NCBI RefSeq assembly: GCF_004793635.1
Contig: NZ_SRXV01000002.1
Span: 62,001 to 126,000, forward strand
Direction of reading: 5' to 3'
Length of the DNA stretch: 64,000 nucleotides
DNA from: Marinicauda pacifica
GTDB lineage: Bacteria > Pseudomonadota > Alphaproteobacteria > Caulobacterales > Maricaulaceae
This document shows positions 52,319 through 61,391 of the stretch, piece after piece; position 1 is the stretch's first letter, and each line of letters starts with the position of its first letter. The position numbers were made by a program, and so were the translations under genes. The notes under the pieces are model-generated. The model searched no databases. It was not told where the DNA came from and saw only the letters and a list, made by a program, of their open reading frames with translations.

Positions 52319-53711
52319 AATACGGCTAATGTTGCAAGCGGGGAACGCATTCCAGCAACGCGCAGCATTGAAAAAGATCTGTGAGCTTTCCCAGGACGGC
52401 TACATTCTCCCGCGCCCTCAAGACCTCAGAGTATACGTTGTTTACCTTACGCGAAGCGACGAGTTTGAGGTGCGCCGTTGGGCGTTAAAAGCGCTTGTTG
52501 AGATCGGAAATCGCGAAGACCTTCCGCATATAAAAAGCCTTCTTTCTGATCTTGAGCCAGGGAGCGAGTTATTTAGCTGGGCAATGGCAGCCTTCCAGAA
52601 GATTGCGCGCCCCGACGAACGTGAAGAGGCGTTTACCTCAAAAATATTGCCCAAGGACCACTTGGCACTAATGGGATTCGCATTTGCGAACCCTCATGCG
52701 TCATTGCCTAGTGACTTACCGCGTGTCGACATCGATAGAGCAGATGAAGTGGCTTTGCGTTGGGCGTGTCTGTGCATGGCTACCCGGCGCGGCGGTGATG
52801 AGATTTTCAATCCAAAATTCAATCAAAAAAATCAACTTATTGCGCTCAATGGTCATCATGTTGGCGAAGTGGCGCAGTACTCGATTTACACGATGGGGCG
52901 CAGAGCGGATTTTAAGTTTCAAGATCTTGGGTTTGCGTTCGACGAAGTTGGGGCACGTGCTCCGGAAATCAGAAAGTGGACCTACTTTCTATTCGGATCC
53001 GATCTTGAAGCAGTAGAACGAAATTCTGACATTTTAAATCAGATTATATCAGACCCTAGCCCAAACGCCCGGTTAGGCCTTGCGAACGCACTTAAACCGG
53101 TCTGGTTCGATGGGTTGGACGCGTTCGTTGTTAATTGGTTGGATCGGGAAGACGATGAGTTTGTGCGGACCGCCATAATCGAACACATGGCCAGCTTCGC
53201 GGACGAGGCTAGGGCTTATGAAGAAAGGTGCTTAGCGCTTTATCGCGAAACAGAGGACAAAATCGTACGGGCGAAGATTAAGGTCGCAGCCCAAGGCGGG
53301 TCTTTTTATGGCAAGCTTATCCAGATTGATCATCGAGAAATGAACGGTGTTTCTGGGCTTCTTCCAGGAGTAATTCAGATGACTAAGCAAGAATTTCATG
53401 GCCAAACTAATATCGGCGTCAATGCTGGGAGAGATGCGAACACAGGTGATATTCACCAAGAGGTAGAAATATCGAGAGACATACTAAATGAGGTAAAATC
53501 TTTAAAGGGATTGGCTGAAAAAGAAGGCTCTCCAGAGGCCCTGACATTCAAGGCAGCATCAGAAGAACTAGAAAATAAAAAATCGTACTCAAACGCCAAG
53601 AAATTGGGAGAGGCGGCAAAAAAATGGCTTTCGGTAGCAGCGGATGGAACGACAGTAGCAATTGGGCTTAAATCCCTAATCGCCGGACTTTCGCTCGCTG
53701 GGCTGTTGTAA
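52284..53711 (+). CDS. HEAT-repeat protein with hydrophobic C-terminus (island gene B)
   Basis: 475 residues, AT-rich like its partner. Residues 15-120 and 215-340 read as HEAT/ARM helical repeats (VRRWALKALVEIGNREDLPH, VERNSDILNQIISDPSPNAR, VRTAIIEHMASFADEARAYE). Around 370-395 is a short beta segment FHGQTNIGVNAGRDANTGDI, a Gly/Asn pattern common in front of effector-associated tails of bacterial conflict proteins. A helical stretch follows and the end (GTTVAIGLKSLIAGLSLAG) is hydrophobic enough to insert in or touch a membrane. No enzyme motif is visible. It begins inside gene A in another frame, so the two are coupled. Possibly the scaffold or membrane-acting half of a two-gene defence system; function is inference. 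Confidence 0.72.
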   Translation: MRRKLSEDGTLEIRLMLQAGNAFQQRAALKKICELSQDGYILPRPQDLRVYVVYLTRSDEFEVRRWALKALVEIGNREDLPHIKSLLSDLEPGSELFSWAMAAFQKIARPDEREEAFTSKILPKDHLALMGFAFANPHASLPSDLPRVDIDRADEVALRWACLCMATRRGGDEIFNPKFNQKNQLIALNGHHVGEVAQYSIYTMGRRADFKFQDLGFAFDEVGARAPEIRKWTYFLFGSDLEAVERNSDILNQIISDPSPNARLGLANALKPVWFDGLDAFVVNWLDREDDEFVRTAIIEHMASFADEARAYEERCLALYRETEDKIVRAKIKVAAQGGSFYGKLIQIDHREMNGVSGLLPGVIQMTKQEFHGQTNIGVNAGRDANTGDIHQEVEISRDILNEVKSLKGLAEKEGSPEALTFKAASEELENKKSYSNAKKLGEAAKKWLSVAADGTTVAIGLKSLIAGLSLAGLL

Positions 53712-53792
53712 TAAAAGCATCAAAAAATGGAAAATGTATCTTGCTCTATCCTTTGATGCATCATTCATCCAGCCTAAAATTGAGTTGCCGCC

Positions 53793-56012
53793 TCACTCCC
53801 CCAGCTTCTTCAACTCATCCCTCAGCCGCGCCGCTTCCTCGAACTCCAGGTTCGCCGCGGCTTCGCGCATACGCTTTTCCAGGTCGGCAATCGTGGCCTT
53901 CAGGTTGTTCGGCTCGAACTGGGCCTGATCCTCGGCCAGGGCGCGCTTGCGGTCCGCCGCGCGTTTGCCTCTTCCCTTGGCGGTCTTCTCCATTACGCCT
54001 TCCAGCACGTCGGAAATGCCGCGCACAATGGTCGTCGGCGTGATGCCGTGTTCCTCGTTATGGGCGATCTGCTTGGCGCGCCGGCGCTCGGTCTCCTTCA
54101 TGGCGCGGTCCATGGAGCCGGTGATACGGTCGGCATAGAGGATGACGCGGCTGTCGGCATTGCGCGCGGCGCGCCCGATCGTCTGGATCAGGCTGGTCTC
54201 GCTCCTCAAAAAGCCTTCCTTGTCCGCGTCCAGAATGCCGACCAGGCCGCATTCGGGAATGTCCAGGCCCTCGCGTAACAGGTTGATGCCGACCAGCACG
54301 TCATAGACGCCCAGGCGCAGATCGCGGATCAGCTCGATGCGCTCCACCGTGTCGACGTCCGAATGCATGTAGCGGACCTTCAGGCCCTGCTCGTGCATGT
54401 ATTCGGTCAGGTCTTCGGCCATGCGCTTGGTCAGCGTGGTGATCAGCGTGCGATAGCCGGCCTCGGCCGTTTTGCGCGCCTCCTCGATGATGTCGTCGAC
54501 CTGGGAGTGGTTCTCGCCCTGCACGGGGCGAACCTCGACGGGGGGATCGACCAGGCCGGTCGGGCGGATCACCTGCTCGGTGAAGACGCCGCCGGTGCGC
54601 TCCATCTCCCACTTGCCGGGCGTCGCCGAGACGTGGAGCGTCTGCGGGCGCATCGCCTCCCATTCCTCGAATTTGAGGGGGCGGTTATCCATGCAGCTGG
54701 GCAGGCGGAAGCCGTGCTCGGCGAGCGTGCGTTTGCGGTTGAAGTCGCCTTTGAACATGGCGCCGAGCTGCGGGATGGTGACGTGGCTTTCGTCCACGAA
54801 GACCAGCGCGTTGTCGGGCAGGTATTCGAACATGGTGGGGGGCGGCTCGCCCGGCTTGCGCCCGGTCAGGTAGCGCGAGTAGTTCTCGATGCCGTTGCAG
54901 CTGCCCGTGGCTTCCAGCATCTCGATGTCGAACTCGGTGCGCTGCTGCAGGCGCTGGGCTTCGAGCAGCTTGCCGTTGGCTTCCATCCACTCCAGGCGCT
55001 GTTCCAGCTCCGCCTTGATCGACTTGATCGCGGTGTTCAGCGTCGGGCGCGGCGTGACATAGTGGGAGTTGGCGTAGACGCGCACCTTCTCCAGCGAGCC
55101 TGTGGGCTTACCGGTCAGGGCCTCGAACTCGGTAATCTCCTCGATCTCGTCGCCGAAGAAGGAGATGCGCCAGGCGAAATCGTCATAGTGGGCGGGGAAG
55201 ATTTCCAGCGTGTCGCCGCGCACGCGGAAGGTGCCGCGGGTGAAGGCCTGGTCGTTGCGGGTGTATTGCAGCGCGACGAGCTTCTTCATCACGTCGCGCG
55301 GGTCCTCGCTGTCGCCGACCTTCAGGTCGAACACCATGGCGGTGTAGGTCTCCACCGAGCCGATGCCGTAAATGCAGCTGACGCTGGCCACGATGATGGT
55401 GTCGTCGCGCTCCAGGATGGCGCGCGTGGCGGCGTGGCGCATCCGGTCGATGGCCTCGTTGATGGAGGACTCTTTTTCTATGTAGGTGTCGGTGCGCGGC
55501 ACATAGGCTTCGGGCTGGTAGTAGTCGTAGTAGGAGACGAAATATTCCACGGCGTTATGGGGGAAAAAGCTCTTGAATTCGCCGTAGAGCTGGGCCGCGA
55601 GCGTCTTGTTCGGCGCCAGGATCAGGGCGGGACGCTGTGTCTTTTCAATGATCTGCGCCATCGTGAACGTTTTGCCCGAGCCGGTGACCCCGAGCAGAAC
55701 CTGGTCGCTTTCCTGCTGGGCGATCCCTTCCACCAGCTCCTTGATCGCCGCCGGCTGGTCGCCCGTCGGTTCATATTCGGAGACGATCTGGAAGGTTTTC
55801 CCCCCTTCCGATTTCTCCGGCCGGTCGGGCCTGTGCGGGGTCCAGTTGGCCGGCAGGCTCAGCGGGTCGGAGATTCCGCGCAGCGCTTCGGGGGCATTAC
55901 CTTCGCGGATGAATTCGGCCTGGCCCATGTCGGCCATGCCTCCGAGCCCCTCGGCTTCGGTCTCTTCGGTCGCGGGCACGAGGGCGGAATCGTCGGTTTT
56001 CAACTTGGCCAT
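53793..56012 (-). CDS. uvrB: Excinuclease ABC subunit UvrB
   Basis: 739 residues. An N-terminal extension of some 70 residues precedes the canonical [20 protein letters not shown]. Walker [16 protein letters not shown], beta-hairpin [24 protein letters not shown]-like [12 protein letters not shown], helicase motif [12 protein letters not shown] and the C-terminal UVR domain [14 protein letters not shown] that binds UvrC. It verifies damage with UvrA and positions UvrC cuts. The ATG at 56012 is chosen; the frame stays open another 240 codons upstream, but that part is antisense to the response-regulator gene. Confidence 0.97.
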   Translation of the reverse strand: MAKLKTDDSALVPATEETEAEGLGGMADMGQAEFIREGNAPEALRGISDPLSLPANWTPHRPDRPEKSEGGKTFQIVSEYEPTGDQPAAIKELVEGIAQQESDQVLLGVTGSGKTFTMAQIIEKTQRPALILAPNKTLAAQLYGEFKSFFPHNAVEYFVSYYDYYQPEAYVPRTDTYIEKESSINEAIDRMRHAATRAILERDDTIIVASVSCIYGIGSVETYTAMVFDLKVGDSEDPRDVMKKLVALQYTRNDQAFTRGTFRVRGDTLEIFPAHYDDFAWRISFFGDEIEEITEFEALTGKPTGSLEKVRVYANSHYVTPRPTLNTAIKSIKAELEQRLEWMEANGKLLEAQRLQQRTEFDIEMLEATGSCNGIENYSRYLTGRKPGEPPPTMFEYLPDNALVFVDESHVTIPQLGAMFKGDFNRKRTLAEHGFRLPSCMDNRPLKFEEWEAMRPQTLHVSATPGKWEMERTGGVFTEQVIRPTGLVDPPVEVRPVQGENHSQVDDIIEEARKTAEAGYRTLITTLTKRMAEDLTEYMHEQGLKVRYMHSDVDTVERIELIRDLRLGVYDVLVGINLLREGLDIPECGLVGILDADKEGFLRSETSLIQTIGRAARNADSRVILYADRITGSMDRAMKETERRRAKQIAHNEEHGITPTTIVRGISDVLEGVMEKTAKGRGKRAADRKRALAEDQAQFEPNNLKATIADLEKRMREAAANLEFEEAARLRDELKKLGE

Positions 56013-56156
56013 GCACGTCAATATGGAGGGCCGCGCGCAGAATTTCGAGGCCTGTACCGCACCGCCGAAAGGAAGCTTTAACGCTGACCGGGGCAGTGTG
56101 GGCCGAACCCATTTTGCCGGCAGGTCCAGCCGGCGTGACCGGGCTACCGGGGCAGC

Positions 56157-56687
56157 ATGTCGAACGCCAGCTTTGAACGGATCCGCATCCTCATCCTCGA
56201 GGACAATGCGCACATGTCGACCATCCTGCGGAAAATCCTGCAGGGCTTCGGCGTGCGTCAGGTGTTCGAGGCGCGCGACGCCGCCGACGCCTTCGAGGCG
56301 ATGCGCAACTCCAACCCGGATCTCGCGCTGGTCGACTACATGCTGGGCGATGTCGACGGGCTGGAATTCACCCGCCTGGTGCGCACCGCGTCGGACAGCC
56401 CGAACAAATATCTCCCCATCATCATGGTGTCGGGTCACACTGACCGCTCGCGCATCATGGAAGCGATCAATGCCGGCGTGAACGAATACCTGGCCAAGCC
56501 GGTGCGTCCGGTGGACGTCTATAACCGCCTCGTCAGCCTGATAGAGAGGCCGCGCCGCTTCGTGAAAGCCACCGGCTATTTCGGCCCGGACCGCCGCCGG
56601 CGCCAGGATCCGCGCTATACCGGCCCGTGGCGCCGCTCGACCGACGAGGCCAATCAGGACCCGGCCGACAGCGTCGATTTCGGCTAA
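56157..56687 (+). CDS. Response regulator with basic GPDRRR tail
   Basis: 176 residues. Receiver domain with acidic pair in [18 protein letters not shown], phosphoacceptor Asp in [16 protein letters not shown], switch Ser in [12 protein letters not shown] and Lys in [13 protein letters not shown]. Instead of an output domain there is a 45-residue basic tail [20 protein letters not shown] ... GPWRRS. This form is common in alphaproteobacteria; role unknown. It overlaps the convergent threonine aldolase gene by 4 bp. Confidence 0.9.
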   Translation: MSNASFERIRILILEDNAHMSTILRKILQGFGVRQVFEARDAADAFEAMRNSNPDLALVDYMLGDVDGLEFTRLVRTASDSPNKYLPIIMVSGHTDRSRIMEAINAGVNEYLAKPVRPVDVYNRLVSLIERPRRFVKATGYFGPDRRRRQDPRYTGPWRRSTDEANQDPADSVDFG

Positions 56688-57706
56688 ACTCGCGCGGCGG
56701 CCAGCAGCGTCTCGACCTCGTCTTCGGTCGTGCACCAGCTCGCCACGAAGCGCGCCGAGCCGTCCGGCCAGGCATAAAAGCCCGCTCCCGCCTCGCGCAG
56801 TCTCGCGATCACCGGTTCGGGCAGGTGGACAAACACTTCATTGCCCTCCACAGGGTGGGCCAGCGACGCGCCCTCCAGCGCCGACAGGCCCTCCGACAGG
56901 CGGCGCGCGTTCGCATTGGCCTTGCGCGCCAGCTCCAGCCACAGATCGTTGGCCAGCCAGCCTTCGAACTGCGCCGCCACGAAGCGCATCTTGGGCAGCA
57001 TGTGCCCGGCCCGCTTCTGACGCGCCTTCAGCTCGCCCAGCCGGTCCTTCACGCTCGGAAACAGGATGACCGCCTCGGCCATCATCGCCCCGTTCTTCGT
57101 GGCGCCCAGGCACAGCGCATCGACACCGGCCTTCCAGCTCATCTCTGCCGGGCTGACATCCAGGGTGACGAGCGCATTGGCGAACCTGGCCCCGTCCATA
57201 TGAACGAAAAGCCCGCGCTCGTGCGCCGCCAGCGCCAGCGCGCGCACATCGTTGACCGCATACGTGCAGCCGGCCTCGTTAAGCTGGGACAGGCTCAACA
57301 CCGAAGGCGGGGTGCTGTGCACGAAATCGGCGGGCCATTCGGCCAGCGCCTTGTGCAAGCCATCCAGTCGCAGGCGCGCATGCTTGCCATGCAGGGGCAG
57401 CAGCTTGGCGCCGCGTGTGAAGAATTCCGGCGCGCCGCGCTCGTCGCGCTGGATATGGGCTTCCTCGTGACACAGGATCATCGAATCCGCCTGCGCCAGC
57501 GCGGACAGCGCCAGCGCGTTCGACGCCGTACCCGAGGTCGTGAACAGGACTTCGAGATCCGTCTCGAAGATTTCGCGCAACCGCTCGGTGACGCGTTCGC
57601 ACACCTCGTCATTGCCATAGCTGGCCGCAAAGCCCTCATTGGCCTGGCCGAGGGCTTTCAGGATCGCTGGATGGGCAGGCGCGGTGGTGTCGGACAGGAA
57701 ATTCAT
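56684..57706 (-). CDS. Threonine aldolase family, PLP-dependent beta-eliminating lyase
   Basis: 340 residues of fold-type I. The PLP-binding Lys is in [17 protein letters not shown], the Asp that contacts the pyridine in [11 protein letters not shown], and [18 protein letters not shown] near the start is typical of low-specificity L-threonine aldolase, which cleaves threonine to glycine and acetaldehyde. Normal length. Stand-alone between the response regulator and the TonB-like gene. Confidence 0.92.
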   Translation of the reverse strand: MNFLSDTTAPAHPAILKALGQANEGFAASYGNDEVCERVTERLREIFETDLEVLFTTSGTASNALALSALAQADSMILCHEEAHIQRDERGAPEFFTRGAKLLPLHGKHARLRLDGLHKALAEWPADFVHSTPPSVLSLSQLNEAGCTYAVNDVRALALAAHERGLFVHMDGARFANALVTLDVSPAEMSWKAGVDALCLGATKNGAMMAEAVILFPSVKDRLGELKARQKRAGHMLPKMRFVAAQFEGWLANDLWLELARKANANARRLSEGLSALEGASLAHPVEGNEVFVHLPEPVIARLREAGAGFYAWPDGSARFVASWCTTEDEVETLLAAARV

Positions 57707-57747
57707 GGGACCAAAGGATGCCGAGCCCGCCAGTCAGGTCAATAACT

Positions 57748-58818
57748 CTATCCATCCGGGTCGTCGGGCATCGGAATGCCCTCATTGCCGAACGGATTGG
57801 ATACGCCCAGATTGTCCCGGCTCCCGGCCTGCGTGTCGCGCCCCATCTGACGCTCCAGCGGCGATCGTTCGATCTCGCGGCGCCGCGCATCGGCCACACC
57901 CAGCATCAACGCCTCTATCCGCGACGGATTCGCGCCCAGCTGATTGAGCTGGAACGCCAGGCGGTCGAGATCGATCAGGAATTGCGGCGGCAATTCGCCC
58001 GGCCTCGACAAGCCATAGGCCGCCAGAGCGCCCTGCGCGGGATTGGGTTCGTCCGGGCAGCCGGCCGCCTGCAGCGTCGCCTCCGAACTCGACAGGCAAA
58101 GGCTTTCACGCACGGCCCCGCTGGTGTCGCCCTCCAGCGCCCGCACCAGGAAATCCTCCGGGTCGAGCGTCGGATCAACGCGCGCGAGTATGTCGGCAAA
58201 GCTGGGAGGTGCCTCGACCGGTCCGGGCGCCTGCGTCTCCCCGGGTTGCGTCGTGCGCACCGGTTGATTGGGACTGGCGGGCGCGCGGTCGGGACGTGCT
58301 GCCGGTATGCCTCCTGATGCGGCGGCAGCGGTTTCGCCCTCGCGCAGGCCCCGATTGCCGCTTCCCGGCGCGGTCAGGAGTTCAGTTGCAGCGTCGGCCT
58401 CCGACCGATCGCCGGTCACGGCCGTCTCTTCGCCGGCCTCCGGCGTGGCGGCGTCGAACGCATCCGGATCCGGTGCCGGCTCGGCATCCTCGGCCTCGGC
58501 GGAGGTCCGGGCAGGCGCGTCTTCAAGCCCGGGCTCGCCACCCGCCTCTCCCTCACCGGAGCCGTCGCCCTCCTGGCTGCCGATCTGGGGTTCGTTCAAG
58601 GGCGCATCGGTCTGCGCGTTGATGCCGGAGATGGTGTAGACCTGCCCGCGTGTCCCGCCAGCGCTGCGCGCGGCGGACCGGTCAGGCAATTGGTAGAGGG
58701 GAACAGCCAGGATCGATGCGAGCAGGACGCCATGCACAAGCACGGTGGCCACACCCGCCAGAGTGCGGCGTGCCATCCGGTCCTCGCTCAGGGCCGGCAG
58801 ACGAAGCTTCGGTCTCAT
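57748..58818 (-). CDS. TonB-like single-pass membrane protein without TonB domain
   Basis: 356 residues from the ATG at 58818. One N-terminal membrane helix (about 23-43, LAGVATVLVHGVLLASILAV) preceded by basic residues, as in TonB, followed by some 160 residues of Gly/Ala/Glu/Pro-rich linker and a compact helical C-terminus with one Cys pair (SLCLSSSEATLQAAGCPDE). The TonB C-terminal fold is not seen. Related unnamed proteins occur in Caulobacterales; function unknown. Upstream neighbour on the same strand is a 52-residue membrane peptide, 69 bp away. Confidence 0.65.
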   Translation of the reverse strand: MRPKLRLPALSEDRMARRTLAGVATVLVHGVLLASILAVPLYQLPDRSAARSAGGTRGQVYTISGINAQTDAPLNEPQIGSQEGDGSGEGEAGGEPGLEDAPARTSAEAEDAEPAPDPDAFDAATPEAGEETAVTGDRSEADAATELLTAPGSGNRGLREGETAAAASGGIPAARPDRAPASPNQPVRTTQPGETQAPGPVEAPPSFADILARVDPTLDPEDFLVRALEGDTSGAVRESLCLSSSEATLQAAGCPDEPNPAQGALAAYGLSRPGELPPQFLIDLDRLAFQLNQLGANPSRIEALMLGVADARRREIERSPLERQMGRDTQAGSRDNLGVSNPFGNEGIPMPDDPDG

Positions 58819-58887
58819 TGCCACGCCTATGACATGAGCGAGACCGGAAGCGGCTTCAATTGAAATTGTCGCTGGGCGCTGCGGCTC

Positions 58888-59046
58888 CTAGCCGGAGAAC
58901 AGGCTGGACGAGCCGGCAGCGGTCTGGGCAAAGAGCGTGAAGCAGATCACGAAAGCGAGAACTGCGAAGCCAAGCGAGACCATTCCGTGCGACGAGGTCT
59001 GTCTTGCCGCGGCTGCCCGGGCGCGAGTGGGTTCGAACTTTGCCAT
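58888..59046 (-). CDS. 52-residue single-pass membrane protein
   Basis: Too short for ordinary ORF cut-offs but well supported: GAGGAGA stands seven bases before the ATG at 59046. The product starts MAKFEPTRARAAAARQTSS, then one helix SLGFAVLAFVICFTLFAQTA and a Ser/Gly-rich end SSSLFSG. It precedes the TonB-like gene on the same strand; possibly an accessory of that protein. Confidence 0.7.
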   Translation of the reverse strand: MAKFEPTRARAAAARQTSSHGMVSLGFAVLAFVICFTLFAQTAAGSSSLFSG

Positions 59047-59129
59047 GTCAGCGTCTCCTCATGCCGGAAAAATCCGGCCGGTCCATGAACCGTACCTGAA
59101 CACACTCGGTTCCACGCGCGGCAGCTTGA

Positions 59130-60485
<1,356 letters not shown>

Positions 60486-60492
60486 GGCATCG

Positions 60493-60510
60493 AAAACCTT
60501 TATAGGTTTT
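60493..60510. promoter_or_regulatory. Inverted repeat between the aminotransferase and dps genes
   Basis: AAAACCT at 60493-60499 and AGGTTTT at 60504-60510 with a 4-base spacer. Weak as a terminator (AT-rich stem, no T run); more likely an operator or part of the dps promoter region. Confidence 0.4.
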
Positions 60511-60606
60511 AGGGTTATTATCAGTTGGATCGATTGATCGCGCTGATGCATTGTAGATGGCAGATGAGTTAGCCTGCGCCTCGCGCAGGATCGAAAGGAG
60601 ACGATC

Positions 60607-61074
60607 ATGGATATCAATATGGGACTGTCGAAAGACCAGCGCGAAGAGATGGCCAAGGCCGTTGCCCGCCTGCTGGCAGACACCTACGCGCTCTATTTCA
60701 AGACGCATGCCTACCACTGGAATGTGACGGGTCCGCGCTTCCACGACCTGCACGCCATGTTCGAAGAGCAGTACACCGAGCTTTGGCAGGCGACCGACGA
60801 CATCGCCGAACGCGTGCGCGCACTCGGCTACATGGCGCCGATTTCCTACGACGAAATGGCCAAGTCGGCCTCTATCACCTTCGACTCGTCCACGCCGGAC
60901 GCGTCAACGATGGTGAAAAATCTTGTCGAAGGTCATGAGCAGGTCGTGCGGACTGCGCGCGAAGTCCTGACCCTGGCCGCCGAGCATGACGATGAGGCCA
61001 CAGCCGACCTTGTCGCGCCCCGGGTCAGCTTCCACGAGAAGACCGCCTGGATGCTGCGCGCTACGGCAGGCTGA
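60607..61074 (+). CDS. dps: Dps family DNA-binding ferritin-like protein
   Basis: 155 residues. The inter-subunit ferroxidase residues are visible: HAYHWNVTGPRFHDLHAMFE (His, His, Asp) and EEQYTELWQATDDIAERVRA (Glu). The protein forms a 12-mer shell that oxidises and stores iron using peroxide. Strong AAAGGAGA ribosome site. Own transcription unit, bounded by an inverted repeat upstream and a terminator downstream. Confidence 0.93.
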   Translation: MDINMGLSKDQREEMAKAVARLLADTYALYFKTHAYHWNVTGPRFHDLHAMFEEQYTELWQATDDIAERVRALGYMAPISYDEMAKSASITFDSSTPDASTMVKNLVEGHEQVVRTAREVLTLAAEHDDEATADLVAPRVSFHEKTAWMLRATAG

Positions 61075-61094
61075 GCGTGAACTCATGCTGAGGC

Positions 61095-61133
61095 AAAGAC
61101 CCCGCCGCGCGACCCGCGGCGGGGTCTTTTTTT
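61095..61133 (+). terminator. Rho-independent terminator of dps
   Basis: AAAGACCCCGCCGC pairs with GCGGCGGGGTCTTT (14 bp) around a 7-base loop, followed by a run of seven T. Located 20 bases after the dps stop. Confidence 0.93.
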
Positions 61134-61134
61134 A

Positions 61135-61290
61135 TGGCCTGAAAAGAAAAGAGCCGGCCCCGCATCAGCGGTGGCCGGCCCAGTTTAGCATACCCTATCG
61201 GGGAGGAGACGGTATGCGCATTCAAACAACGGGGCGCTGAAGGGGAGGAGTGCGCCACGCCGTTGTTGGACGGGTATATGCAGGCGCGCT
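61135..61290 (-). ncRNA. Candidate anti-Shine-Dalgarno small RNA (two CTCCTCCCC hairpins plus terminator)
   Basis: Read on the minus strand, three hairpins follow each other. First: AACAACGG/CCGTTGTT (8 bp), then GGCGC/GCGCC, with loop ACTCCTCCCCTTCA. Second: GCATACC/GGTATGC (7 bp) with loop GTCTCCTCCCCGATAG. Third: a terminator whose GCCGGCC-A-CCGC / GCGG-GGCCGGC stem is followed by TCTTTTCTTTT. Both loops present the same CTCCTCCCC, complementary to ribosome-binding sites. This is the plan of alphaproteobacterial anti-Shine-Dalgarno sRNAs (such as the ar14 family). A TAGAAT -10-like hexamer on the minus strand lies at 61295-61300. Expected length about 150 nt. Whether it is transcribed is unproven. 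Confidence 0.6.
61141..61181 (-). terminator. Minus-strand terminator of the candidate sRNA / opgH
   Basis: Stem GCCGGCC/GGCCGGC extended by CCGC/GCGG with one bulged A, then TCTTTTCTTTT on the minus strand. It could end both the sRNA and any read-through from opgH. Confidence 0.85.
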
Positions 61291-61391
61291 CCCAATTCTA
61301 CAACAGACGAATAAGAAAGCCCGCTATGCATTTTTGCGGTGCTGCAACACTTCAGCCGCGCGTTTGACGCAAAGCTGTCACGATCGCGCGG

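Larger units (their letters stand above)
61075..61391. other. 317-bp interval without protein-coding gene
   Basis: Contains two terminators facing opposite ways and the candidate minus-strand sRNA. The remaining part (61300-61391) shows no ORF or repeat and presumably carries the sRNA promoter. Confidence 0.7.

Noticed and set aside
53793..56735. A 980-codon open frame that would give UvrB a 240-residue N-terminal extension
   Set aside because: The extra part is antisense to the response-regulator gene, is Arg/Gly/His-rich without domain features, and a normal UvrB start exists at 56012.
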